From: Spirosoma radiotolerans
Lineage (GTDB): Bacteria > Bacteroidota > Bacteroidia > Cytophagales > Spirosomataceae
Length of the DNA stretch: 64,000 bases
Reading direction: 5' to 3'
Assembly (NCBI RefSeq): GCF_000974425.1
Contig: NZ_CP010429.1
Span: 4,216,001-4,280,000, forward strand
Below the pieces are notes generated by a model, which was not told where the DNA came from, ran no database searches, and worked only from the letters and a program-made list of their open reading frames with translations. This document shows, one piece after another, positions 51,609 to 59,790 of this stretch (position 1 is its first letter; each line of letters opens with the position of its first letter). Both the position numbers and the translations under genes were made by a program.

Positions 51609-53237
51609 ATGCGCCGTTTACTGCTATTAATGTCTCTTCTGACAGTTCTTTTAGGCTGTTCATCAAAAAAAAAGGCTGATCTGTTCGTAAAGAACGCCCG
51701 CATTTATACCGCCGATTCGAGCTTTACCATTGCCGATGCATTTGTGATTAAAGACGGCAGATTTCTGGCCGTCGGTCAGGCTAATACACTGGCTAGCGAA
51801 TACGAAGCCGATAGTACGGCCGATCTGGGTGGACAACCCGTCTATCCCGGCTTTTATGACCCTCACTCCCACTTCCTGGGACTCGGTCAGGTACTTACCC
51901 AGGCCGACCTGGTGGGCACAAACTCCTACGACGAGCTGCTTGACCGCCTGAAAGCATTTCGCCAGAAACACCCGGAGGCTATGTGGCTCACGGGCCGTGG
52001 CTGGGATCAGAATGACTGGCCCGAGAAAACCTTTCCGACTAAAGAAAAACTGGACGCGGCTTTCCCCGACGTTCCAGTTGCCCTGATGCGGGTGGACGGA
52101 CACGCGCTGTTTGTGAATTCAAAAGCGCTGCGGCTGGCTCAGGTAACGGCTGGCTCGAAACTGCCAGGGGGCGAAGTCATCATCCAGAATGGTCAGCCGA
52201 CCGGCGTTTTGGTGGATAACGCCATGCAACTTATCAAGCGTGTAATTCCCCAACCCGATTTGGCGGATAAAGCCAATATGCTGCTGGAAGCGCAGAAAGT
52301 TTGTGTAGCACTAGGCTTGACAACCGTTTCGGATGCTGGGATCAGCCCCGAAGAAATTAACCTGATCGATAGTCTGCAAAAGGCTTCTAAACTGAAAATC
52401 CGCGATTATGCGATGATCAGCCTTGGCGAACCAAACCTCAATTATTTCCTCAAACGGGGGCCTTTTCAAACCGACTGGCTAACGGTAAAATCGTTCAAAC
52501 TGTATGCCGATGGGGCGCTGGGCTCACGCGGGGCCTGCCTAAGACGTCCTTATAGTGACCGACCACAAACGGGCGGCTTTCTACTGCTCGGCCCGTCGGA
52601 GCTGGAGCGCGTGACCAAGTTGTTGTATGCGTCAAATTTTCAGGCCAATACCCACTGCATCGGTGATTCAGCGAACCACCTGATGCTCGATTTGTATGGG
52701 AAACTATTGAAAGGAACGAATAATCGGCGCTGGCGCATTGAGCACGCTCAAGTCGTGTCAGCCGACGATTTCTGGAAGTTTGGCAAGTATTCGATCATTC
52801 CATCCGTTCAACCAACCCATGCCACTTCGGATATGTACTGGGCTACTGAGCGCCTGGGACCGATCCGCGTAAAAGGAGCCTATGCCTTTAAGGACCTTAT
52901 GAAACAGAATGGCCTGATCGCCTTTGGTAGTGATTTTCCGGTCGAAGCCGTCAATCCGCTCTTCGGTTTTCATGCTGCCGTAGCTCGTCAGGATGCGAAG
53001 AACTTCCCGGCGGGTGGCTATCAGATGGAGAACGCCGTTGACCGTAAATCGGCCTTGCTAGCCATGACCCGCTGGGCCGCCTACGCTTGTTTTGAAGATC
53101 ATTTGCGGGGCAGTATCGCCGTTGGCAAACAGGCCGACTTTGTCATACTCGACCGCGACATCATGACCGCCCCCAACCCCCAATTACGCCAGACAAAAGT
53201 AAACCAAACCTGGATTGGCGGAGAACGAGTGTATTGA
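51609..53237 (+). CDS. YtcJ-like amidohydrolase lipoprotein
   Basis: Metal-dependent hydrolase of the amidohydrolase superfamily, 542 aa. Signal with lipobox LLGC (Cys16), so anchored outside the cytoplasm. Motifs: YPGFYDPHSHFLGLG (His-x-His metal pair), LTGRGWDQNDWP, NTHCIGDSANHL, RIEHAQVVSADDF and FGSDFPVEAVNPLFGFHAAV with the terminal metal Asp. The YtcJ group (amidohydrolase 3) acts on N-acyl or formamide-type bonds; the substrate here is unknown. Followed by a copy of the dispersed repeat at 53248. Confidence 0.88.
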   Translation: MRRLLLLMSLLTVLLGCSSKKKADLFVKNARIYTADSSFTIADAFVIKDGRFLAVGQANTLASEYEADSTADLGGQPVYPGFYDPHSHFLGLGQVLTQADLVGTNSYDELLDRLKAFRQKHPEAMWLTGRGWDQNDWPEKTFPTKEKLDAAFPDVPVALMRVDGHALFVNSKALRLAQVTAGSKLPGGEVIIQNGQPTGVLVDNAMQLIKRVIPQPDLADKANMLLEAQKVCVALGLTTVSDAGISPEEINLIDSLQKASKLKIRDYAMISLGEPNLNYFLKRGPFQTDWLTVKSFKLYADGALGSRGACLRRPYSDRPQTGGFLLLGPSELERVTKLLYASNFQANTHCIGDSANHLMLDLYGKLLKGTNNRRWRIEHAQVVSADDFWKFGKYSIIPSVQPTHATSDMYWATERLGPIRVKGAYAFKDLMKQNGLIAFGSDFPVEAVNPLFGFHAAVARQDAKNFPAGGYQMENAVDRKSALLAMTRWAAYACFEDHLRGSIAVGKQADFVILDRDIMTAPNPQLRQTKVNQTWIGGERVY

Positions 53238-53247
53238 AAATGGTGAG

Positions 53248-53300
53248 TTATGACTTATGTATCTTATCAACAATTGATTACGAAAAAGTTTTTGTCATCC
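53248..53300. repeat. dispersed intergenic repeat (copy B)
   Basis: About three-quarters identical over its length to 15366-15417: both have ATGACTTA, TCTTATCAACA or CCTTATCAACA, ATTA-GA-AAAG and TTTTGTCATCC in the same order. This copy lacks the following GACGCAGGA palindrome. Lies just after a gene end, as copy A does. Confidence 0.6.
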
Positions 53301-53310
53301 ACTGTTTATA

Positions 53311-53829
53311 TTAACTTACTTCCAGTACCTGATAAGTTAGCTTGTTGAACGTAACGGCATCATTGGCCTTGCGGCCAACTAAAGCCGAAGCAATAGGCGA
53401 TGCTGCCGAAACAGCGAAGTAGTCCACGCCATCGACGGTTAGTTTACCCGCGCCAATACAGATAAAGAATAACCCTCGGCTCGTAAAGGCCAGGCTTCCG
53501 GGCTGAACTGTCTCATAGGTTTTATCAATGTTAACTTGCTTCAACTCACGCTCCACCTTCTGAGCTTCGGCAAGTAGTTGAGCATGACGGTCCCGTTCGA
53601 GTTGCGCCATGGCCCGCCCGGTTTCATATTTATCACCCGCGCTACTCTTCGATTCTGAATTGGCGGCTTCCTGAGCGGCTTCCATGGCCTCTCGGGCGGT
53701 GTCGATGCGTTTCTGTACATACGCCTGACACAAGGCGAATAAAGTCGCTTTCGTTTGTGGATGTGTATTGGTCAAGTTGAGGTTGCGTTTAATACTGTTG
53801 CCTTTTCGCGCAGATGTTAAAGACAACAT
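53311..53829 (-). CDS. GreA/GreB-family transcript cleavage or elongation factor-like protein
   Basis: 172 aa. N-terminal helical hairpin (YVQKRIDTAREAMEAAQEA, with tip SAGDKYETGRAMAQ) and C-terminal FKBP-like domain (DYFAVSAASPIASALVGRKA, then NDAVTF), the pattern of RNA-polymerase secondary-channel proteins. The tip keeps Asp and Glu (GDKYE), where GreA has its catalytic acidic pair. Proteins of this type in Bacteroidota are, as I recall, often mislabelled 3-oxoacyl-ACP synthase; nothing here is a ketosynthase. Stands 121 bp downstream of a TonB receptor gene with a large hairpin between. Confidence 0.75.
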   Translation of the reverse strand: MLSLTSARKGNSIKRNLNLTNTHPQTKATLFALCQAYVQKRIDTAREAMEAAQEAANSESKSSAGDKYETGRAMAQLERDRHAQLLAEAQKVERELKQVNIDKTYETVQPGSLAFTSRGLFFICIGAGKLTVDGVDYFAVSAASPIASALVGRKANDAVTFNKLTYQVLEVS

Positions 53830-53865
53830 TTACGCTGAACAGGTTCATTATTCAGGCTTCTGCTT

Positions 53866-53945
53866 TCTCGATCCGTGCGGACGCGGAACGCACCTTTGCA
53901 TTGCTTCCTCGATCCGTGCGGACACGGACCGAGGAAGCAATGCAA
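53866..53945. repeat. two tandem CCGTG..CGG repeat copies, one in a 16-bp-arm hairpin
   Basis: TCTCGATCCGTGCGGACGCG (from 53866) and CCTCGATCCGTGCGGACACG (from 53907) are direct copies about 41 bp apart. The second is enclosed by perfect 16-bp arms 53896-53911 and 53930-53945. Inner TCCGTG-CGGA-CACGGA continues the stem. Same family as 49712-49799. Confidence 0.75.
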
Positions 53946-53949
53946 CTGG

Positions 53950-56373
53950 CTAAAACTCCCCTTCTCCAGGCTCTTTCGTCTTCTTTTTGGCTTGATGCAG
54001 TCGGTAATTGAACGTTAGATTTAGTTGCCGCAGACGTCCCTGCGAACTGCTTTCGGTATAAAAGTTAGCGCCTTCGGTAATGGATCGATAACGTCGGGAG
54101 TTGAACACGTCGATTACATTAAGCACCAGCGTGCCGTTGTTGTGGAGTACATCTTTGCTCATTGACAAATCCAGCGTAGCAATGGCCTGACGAGTGCCCT
54201 GTGGCGTTTTCTGGGGCGCTTCGTAGTTCCCGCGCAACTGAAAATCAAGGCTTTTCAGGATTGTAAAACGAGACATCAGACGCGTATACCAGCTATAGGT
54301 ATCGCTTTGGTAACTGGCATCCAGGTTGCCTCCATTGGTAACGGCCCGAAAAAAGTTAACACTCCCATCCAGTTTCCACCACTTATAGAGTGCATATGAG
54401 CCCGTAAATTCTGCGCCATACGAATCCTCAGTTGCCAGATTTTCGGGGCGGGTCGTCGAATTTCCCAGCTCATCGACCCGCCGAATCCGAATAATCTTTC
54501 CCGTTGTGTGCCGGTAGTAAACCGATGAGCTCATCGACCCTTTCTCGACATATTTGATATGACCCACTTCAAAAGCGTTGGTGAACTCAGGGTTCAGGTC
54601 AGGATTTCCGCTGAAAAAATTGCGGTTATCGCTAAAGGTCATGAAGGGACTTAAATCATTGTACTGGGGTCGGCGTACTCGACGGCTGTAACTGATTTGT
54701 AGCGCGTGCTGGCGAGGTAGGTCGTAGGTAGCGTGTACACTCGGAAACAGATTGGCGTAACTGCGTGGATTGACGTCATTGGTTTGCTTAAGCGTTGTCG
54801 TTACGTCCGTCCACTCAGCCCGAAGCCCCATTTGATACGAGAACTTACGGACCTTGTTGCCAACGATACCATATAACGCGTTGATTTTTTCGACGTACAG
54901 GAAATCATTCGTTAGGCCGGGCAAAGGTGTCCAGGTGTTATCTGCATTTTGCTGGGTGACCGAGTAGTTGTTCGTCATGTTGCGAGAGCTAATCCGTAAG
55001 CCACTTTCCAGCTTACCATCTTTGGCAAACGGCTTCACATAATCGACCTGTACCAGCAGTTGCTTTTCGGTTTCGTCATTGATGGCCCGCTGCAACGTAC
55101 TTGGAATGCTCGACGGGTTGCCATCGGGCAGAGCGGTCTTTTGGGCAAAAAACTGGTCTGACTTTTCCCAGTTGTCCAGGTAGCGGACATCCGCGGTCAG
55201 TTCATGGCCTTCGCGGGCAAACGTCTTTTTATAACTTACCACATACTCCGAATTCGGTTCGGTTTCAGTCTCGTCCTGCGTTCGGCTGGTAATGCTTTGC
55301 AGGACGTTATTGGTGTTGACTTTGTAATCGAGGTATTGAATATCCGAGAAACGTTTGCCTTTGCTGAGCCGCCAGGTATACGAAGCCGTCAGGATACTCT
55401 TTGGATTAAAATAATAATCAATACCCGCACGGGCATTATTATTTTGCCCTTTGAGACTACTCGTGGAGTTCTGCCGATACACAAAAGTGGTATCGTTGCT
55501 ATACACTTCCTGATAGAGCGAACTTCGGCCGGGCGTATTTCGGAAAGAGGCTGTGTAATTGACGAAAAAGTTTAAATTTCTGCGCCGGTAGTTAATGTTA
55601 GCTGCTGCGCCAAAATTGGTTGGATAGCCCGTAATCACGTCAAACGAGCCATTGAAACCCTCTTTTCGTTCTTTCTTCAACACGATGTTGATGACACCGC
55701 CCATGCCTTCTGCCTCGTAGCGCGCCGATGGGTTGGTGATGACCTCCACCCGCTCAATCATACTGCCCTGCAGTTGTTGTAGGCCGCTTCCTCCCTTAAA
55801 ACTCACCAGTCCGGAGGGCTTCCCGTCAATCAAAATACGAACGCTGTTGCTGCCCCGCAGGCTCACGTTTCCGTCACCATCCACAGCCACCGATGGAATA
55901 TTTTTCAGAATATCGGAAGCTGTTCCCCCTGCATTGGCCAGGTCTTTTCCGACATTGAATATTCGTTTGTCCAGGGCTAGTTCCATCTGGCTTTTTTCTC
56001 CCCTGACAACGACTTCATCCAGCCGTTTGGCGCTCGCAACAAGCACGAGCGAGCCGAGTTGTTTATCCTGCTCATCTAGATTAATAGCCGGTGTAAGTTT
56101 CTCGCGATAAGATACGGCACTGACTTTCAAATAATAACGCCCTGGTTTAGTTTGTATCGCAAATACGCCCGACTCGTTGGCCACCACGCCGGTTACGAGA
56201 ACGGAATCAGCCATTCGGTGCAGCTCAACCGTCGTAAACGGGATTGGGACTTTCTTCTCATCCACCAGTGTACCCCGAATCCAGGCCTGACGGGAGGCTG
56301 TCCCCTGGGCATATAGCAGCGGGGGAAATAAAAAGAAAACAAGAAGCAGATTGTTCGTAAAGGTCTTAGGCAT
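53950..56373 (-). CDS. TonB-dependent outer-membrane receptor family protein
   Basis: 807 aa from MPKTFTNNLLLVFFLFPPLL, which gives a clean signal peptide; the frame begins at 56397. Carboxypeptidase-regulatory-like domain (RGTLVDEKKVPIPFTTVELH), then plug (SDILKNIPSVAVDGDGNVSL, IRILIDGKPSGL-like segment, MIERVEVITNPSARYEAEGM), and a C-terminal 14-strand-type barrel ending FNYRLHQAKKK. This is the outer membrane beta-barrel/FecA-like group common in Bacteroidota, not SusC. No SusD or transport partner is adjacent, so the cargo is unknown. Confidence 0.87.
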   Translation of the reverse strand: MPKTFTNNLLLVFFLFPPLLYAQGTASRQAWIRGTLVDEKKVPIPFTTVELHRMADSVLVTGVVANESGVFAIQTKPGRYYLKVSAVSYREKLTPAINLDEQDKQLGSLVLVASAKRLDEVVVRGEKSQMELALDKRIFNVGKDLANAGGTASDILKNIPSVAVDGDGNVSLRGSNSVRILIDGKPSGLVSFKGGSGLQQLQGSMIERVEVITNPSARYEAEGMGGVINIVLKKERKEGFNGSFDVITGYPTNFGAAANINYRRRNLNFFVNYTASFRNTPGRSSLYQEVYSNDTTFVYRQNSTSSLKGQNNNARAGIDYYFNPKSILTASYTWRLSKGKRFSDIQYLDYKVNTNNVLQSITSRTQDETETEPNSEYVVSYKKTFAREGHELTADVRYLDNWEKSDQFFAQKTALPDGNPSSIPSTLQRAINDETEKQLLVQVDYVKPFAKDGKLESGLRISSRNMTNNYSVTQQNADNTWTPLPGLTNDFLYVEKINALYGIVGNKVRKFSYQMGLRAEWTDVTTTLKQTNDVNPRSYANLFPSVHATYDLPRQHALQISYSRRVRRPQYNDLSPFMTFSDNRNFFSGNPDLNPEFTNAFEVGHIKYVEKGSMSSSVYYRHTTGKIIRIRRVDELGNSTTRPENLATEDSYGAEFTGSYALYKWWKLDGSVNFFRAVTNGGNLDASYQSDTYSWYTRLMSRFTILKSLDFQLRGNYEAPQKTPQGTRQAIATLDLSMSKDVLHNNGTLVLNVIDVFNSRRYRSITEGANFYTESSSQGRLRQLNLTFNYRLHQAKKKTKEPGEGEF

Positions 56374-56884
56374 AGTTGAGTGTTCAGCGCTGATCAATAA
56401 GAGCGGGAGAGACTTTTGAAACCGTATTTACTACGTAAAGACAAAGTGAACAGTCATCTACCAGCGTATCGTCAGTTTTCTACCCGATTTCAGCTTTTTG
56501 ATGATTAGACAGTTACTGTACTTCCCCACTTAATTAGTGTAGGCAACTTTTAAGCGTATGGGCACTCACTGCATTAACCGGGAAAGCTGAAAGCAGCCGC
56601 CAGTAACATTGCCAGCTTCTCACTTAAGTACAATTTAGCAGTCTTTATAGCCACGGAAACAGTGAAGCGAAGTACTGGCTAATCAGGCTATTATGGCTTA
56701 CTTTCTTACAACTAAATCTGGCATTCATACTCTTCGGTAACGCTACCGGTAGCGTTTGCAGAAAAAAAGTGCGTAAATTTCTTCTTTATGTCTGTTATTA
56801 TTCGGAAGCTTATAAAGCTTTACTGTTATCAAAGTCTAAATAGCGTAGGGTCACTCCTAGAATAATACATAAAGATCGACTAGT
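56374..56884. other. 511-bp intergenic region
   Basis: Separates the divergent TonB receptor and GntR genes. It holds the perfect palindrome at 56739-56756 and a short one, ACAGTTACTGT, at 56509-56519. I see no open frame of credible composition, RNA gene or terminator; the middle (56520-56720) shows nothing recognisable. Confidence 0.6.
56739..56756. promoter_or_regulatory. 18-bp perfect palindrome, putative regulator operator
   Basis: AACGCTACCGGTAGCGTT is a perfect inverted repeat with a CCGG centre, 129 bp before the GntR-family gene. Centre and half-site look like operators of sugar-responsive regulators; autoregulation is inferred from position only. Confidence 0.55.
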
Positions 56885-57982
56885 ATGATTGCTAAACTTA
56901 CGTCTCCGGGTCCTGGTCGCCGTCAACCTTACGGCGATCTTGTCGATGTTTATAGCAACGCCTTTTCTCCTGCCTACAAACTTCAGTTCAACCCCAAAGA
57001 TAAGACACCTAAGTATAGGCAAATTGTACAGTCGATTATTACCGATATTGAGCGGGGAGTCTTGAAAAACAATGAGCAACTACCCTCCATCAGCGAGTTG
57101 AGCGTGGAGTATTACCTTGCCCGGGACACCGTCGAGAAGGCTTACCGCGAACTTCGCGAGCGAGGCTATATTACCTCTGTGCAGGGTAAGGGCTATTATG
57201 TGCAGACCAATACGGATGCGAAGATCAAGATCCTGCTGGTTTTCAATAAGCTCAGTTCTTACAAAAAGATCATTTATTACGCTTTTCTGAAAGCGCTCGG
57301 CGACAAGGCAACGGTCGATCTACAAATTCACCATTACAACGCCTGTCATTTCCAGGAGATTATCGCAAAGAATCTGGGCAAGTATAACTACTACGTTGTT
57401 ATGCCGCATTTTACGCAGGACCTGGATAAAGCGGATTATAGGCGAGTGCTTGCCTCCATCCCATCCAATGAACTGGTGCTGCTCGACAAAGATGTATCTG
57501 AACTGGAAGGGTCACCCCTGAGCGTTCATCAGAACTTCGACAAGGATATTTGCGGGGCACTGGAAAACGCTCAGGACTTGCTGGACAAGTACAATCGGAT
57601 GGTCCTTATTTTACCCAGCGACGGCAACTATCCTGTCGAAATTGCTCATGGGTTCCGGTCATTCTGCATTAACTACAACAAAGAGTTCTCAATTAAGGAA
57701 AACGCCATCCATGAGCACTTGCAGGAAGGCACGGCGTATGTGGTCGTTGAAGAAACTGACTTATCGGAAGTAGTCAAAAAGGCCCGGCAATCAAATTACG
57801 AATTGGGTCATGACGTCGGCGTCATTTCGTTTAACGAAACGACACTCAAGGAGTTGTTGAATATTACCGTTATCACCACCGATTTCGAAGCGATGGGCTA
57901 CACGGCAGCCTCGCTCCTGCTGGACAACAAGCGAATAAAAGTCAAAAACCCGTTTTACATGATCCGGCGCGGGTCGTTATAG
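56885..57982 (+). CDS. GntR-family regulator with periplasmic-binding-like sensor domain
   Basis: 365 aa. Winged-helix GntR domain at about 38-110 (KYRQIVQSIITDIERG, NEQLPSISELSVEY, ARDTVEKAYRELRERGYI, VQGKGYYV). The C-terminal part (115-350) is a LacI/PurR-type sugar-binding fold used here as ligand sensor (IKILLVFNKLSSYKKI, VMPHFTQDLDKA, LVLLDKDV, MVLILPSDGNYP, VGVISFNETTLKELL, VITTDFEAMGYTAA). This architecture is that of B. thetaiotaomicron FucR. Ligand unknown; probably a sugar or sugar phosphate. No metabolic genes follow directly, so it may act on the palindrome at 56739 or elsewhere. Confidence 0.9.
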   Translation: MIAKLTSPGPGRRQPYGDLVDVYSNAFSPAYKLQFNPKDKTPKYRQIVQSIITDIERGVLKNNEQLPSISELSVEYYLARDTVEKAYRELRERGYITSVQGKGYYVQTNTDAKIKILLVFNKLSSYKKIIYYAFLKALGDKATVDLQIHHYNACHFQEIIAKNLGKYNYYVVMPHFTQDLDKADYRRVLASIPSNELVLLDKDVSELEGSPLSVHQNFDKDICGALENAQDLLDKYNRMVLILPSDGNYPVEIAHGFRSFCINYNKEFSIKENAIHEHLQEGTAYVVVEETDLSEVVKKARQSNYELGHDVGVISFNETTLKELLNITVITTDFEAMGYTAASLLLDNKRIKVKNPFYMIRRGSL

Positions 57983-58008
57983 GTGCTTACGCAGGTAGTA
58001 TATATTTC

Positions 58009-59049
58009 CTACAAAAACAGGAAGTAGTCGTAAATGGTCCGGGTTACTTCCGCAATGGTTCGTTCCCGCACAGGTCCGTCTTTATGCGATGCTTTAACGA
58101 AGACGGAGATAGCCACATGACCAGCGTTGCCCGGTAGTGTGATAATGCCGACATCGCTGGCAGTCAGGCCAATTGTACCTGTTTTATGCAACACTTCAGT
58201 ATCAGGCGGGAGGGCTCCTTTTAGGCGGGCAAGTCCTGTTTCGCAGCGTTTCATGATATCAAGAACCAAAGCCTGACTGGCTGGCTTCAACACCGGTTGC
58301 GTATACAGTTTCGTTAAGAGCAGCGTCATCGCTTCCGGGGTCGATGTGTCGCGCGGGTCATTCTCGAACGCTACATAACTGGCTTCTCGCGTTAAGGCCG
58401 TACTGAACCTGGCCAATGAATCATAGCGAGCAGACGACCAGGCCTGATTGGCCGCCATCGGTATTCCCACACAATCGGCAATGAGCCAGGCGGTTGGCCG
58501 GTCGACACGCAAGCCTTCAACGCCTATCCGCTTCATACAGGCGTTCACCGCAGCAGGGCCACCCGCCAGCCGAAGGCAAATATCTGTTGCACTGTTGTCG
58601 CTGATAAGCAGCATCAATTCAAGCAGGCTCCTGACCGATAGAGACAGGTCAGAATTTGAGGAGTTAGGCCAGTTGAACCGATCCGATAACATGCCGCTAC
58701 CCGGATGGAAATCGCTCTTGGTGATGGGCACGAGCTGAGCCAGCGTCAGACTCCCGCTGTCTACGCGGGTTAGCAGTTGGGTAGCGATGGCTACTTTGTA
58801 CGAGCTAGCCATGGGAAATCCTTCTTTCCCATTTTGCGTAATGGTCTTTCCTGTTTCAATGTGCGTGGCACAAATGCCCACTTTCCCGCCCGACATGTCG
58901 GACAGGCGCATAAGCTCCTGCGAAAGCCGGACCGGAACCGTAAAGGCGGCTGTGGGTTCGGCTAGTTTTGTTGCTTTCTGCTTTTGAGCAACAGACAAAT
59001 TTGCCCAGAACAGGGCCGTAATGACCAGTAATTTTGTGTATTTGTTCAT
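58009..59049 (-). CDS. class A beta-lactamase-type serine hydrolase with altered omega loop
   Basis: 346 aa, exported (LLVITALFWANLSVAQ). Class A motifs: Ser82-Ser-Tyr-Lys85 (MASSYKVAI), Ser150-Asp-Asn152 (LISDNSATD), Lys289-Thr-Gly291 (LHKTGTIGL). Class A enzymes have Arg-x-Glu-Pro-x-Leu-Asn at the omega loop, with the Glu that deacylates; here the region reads VDRPTAWLI (182-190) and about 30 extra residues precede DPRDTSTPEAM (231-241). So the deacylating Glu and its Asn are not in place, though another acid could substitute. Penicillin hydrolysis is therefore uncertain. In operon, 25 bp after an exported RidA. Confidence 0.82.
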   Translation of the reverse strand: MNKYTKLLVITALFWANLSVAQKQKATKLAEPTAAFTVPVRLSQELMRLSDMSGGKVGICATHIETGKTITQNGKEGFPMASSYKVAIATQLLTRVDSGSLTLAQLVPITKSDFHPGSGMLSDRFNWPNSSNSDLSLSVRSLLELMLLISDNSATDICLRLAGGPAAVNACMKRIGVEGLRVDRPTAWLIADCVGIPMAANQAWSSARYDSLARFSTALTREASYVAFENDPRDTSTPEAMTLLLTKLYTQPVLKPASQALVLDIMKRCETGLARLKGALPPDTEVLHKTGTIGLTASDVGIITLPGNAGHVAISVFVKASHKDGPVRERTIAEVTRTIYDYFLFL

Positions 59050-59074
59050 TGAGAAGTTTAGCGGAAAATATGGA

Positions 59075-59524
59075 TTATTTTTTGGGCATGGCGGCTGTCA
59101 TGGTCATTTCCACACTGGAACCAAACACCAGCTTCGCTACACCCACCGTTGTGCGGGCCGGGTACGTGCCTTCTTTAAAGAACTGCTTATAGATCGCGTT
59201 CATCTTCGAAAAATCATCCATATTACTTAGGTAGACCGTCACGCTCACTACATCATCGAGGGAAGCGCCAGCAGCCTCCAGTACGGTTTTTATGTTTTGG
59301 ATAGTCTGGGTCGTTTCTGCTTCTACCCCACCCGACACCAGTTTGCCCGTTTGCGGGTCCGTGCCTACCTGCCCGGATACAAACAGCAGCCCATTGCTGA
59401 TAACACCCGGACTGAACGGATATGGATTTGCCGGCGCTTTCCCAGGCTGAACGATTTTCTTGTTTTGACCAAAGGCCGAAAAGGTGATGCTAAAAGCTAG
59501 TAGACAGAGCAGAAGATGTTTCAT
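59075..59524 (-). CDS. exported RidA/YjgF-family protein
   Basis: 149 aa. Signal peptide (LLLCLLAFSITFSAFGQ), then a full RidA domain: PYPFSPGVISNGLLFVSGQV, ETTQTIQNIKTVLEAAGASL, VYLSNMDDFSKMNAIY. The Arg needed for imine deamination is Arg124 (YPARTTVGV), and Glu139 follows (SVEMTMTA). RidA normally clears reactive enamines in the cytoplasm; a periplasmic copy must meet another substrate. First gene of a two-gene operon with the beta-lactamase-type hydrolase. Confidence 0.88.
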   Translation of the reverse strand: MKHLLLCLLAFSITFSAFGQNKKIVQPGKAPANPYPFSPGVISNGLLFVSGQVGTDPQTGKLVSGGVEAETTQTIQNIKTVLEAAGASLDDVVSVTVYLSNMDDFSKMNAIYKQFFKEGTYPARTTVGVAKLVFGSSVEMTMTAAMPKK

Positions 59525-59607
59525 AAAAGTAGATCTAAAAGTTTGATTGTAAGGATATTACCAAAGGAGCCGTTTAAACTTTAAAAATAGGTTGGCGATA
59601 AGTGTTC

Positions 59608-59694
59608 TTTGTCATTCCGACGCAGGAGGAATCTTCAGCAGGAGGGCTATTTTATTACACTTACCGAAAATTCCTCCTGCGTCGGAATGACAAA
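59608..59694. repeat. 25-bp-arm palindromic element with GACGCAGGAGG core
   Basis: Arms 59608-59632 and 59670-59694 are perfectly complementary; loop 37 nt. Arm core GTCATTCCGACGCAGGAGG is shared, in one-arm form, with 15411-15430. The 266-bp gap 59525-59790 otherwise shows no gene. Looks like a small mobile palindromic element (MITE- or REP-like), but no target duplication was identified. Confidence 0.75.
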
Positions 59695-59790
59695 TTCAGC
59701 CTAGTTAAAAAAAGTTTAATGAGCTTCGCTGATCGATACAACTGAAAAAGACATGAGTTTTGTCGACTGGATAAGCCAGGACTTACAAAA

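Noticed and set aside
53311..53829. Possible 3-oxoacyl-ACP synthase, a label I recall for this family.
   Set aside because: No thiolase-fold motif or active-site Cys; the coiled coil plus C-terminal FKBP-like pattern is that of GreA/GreB.
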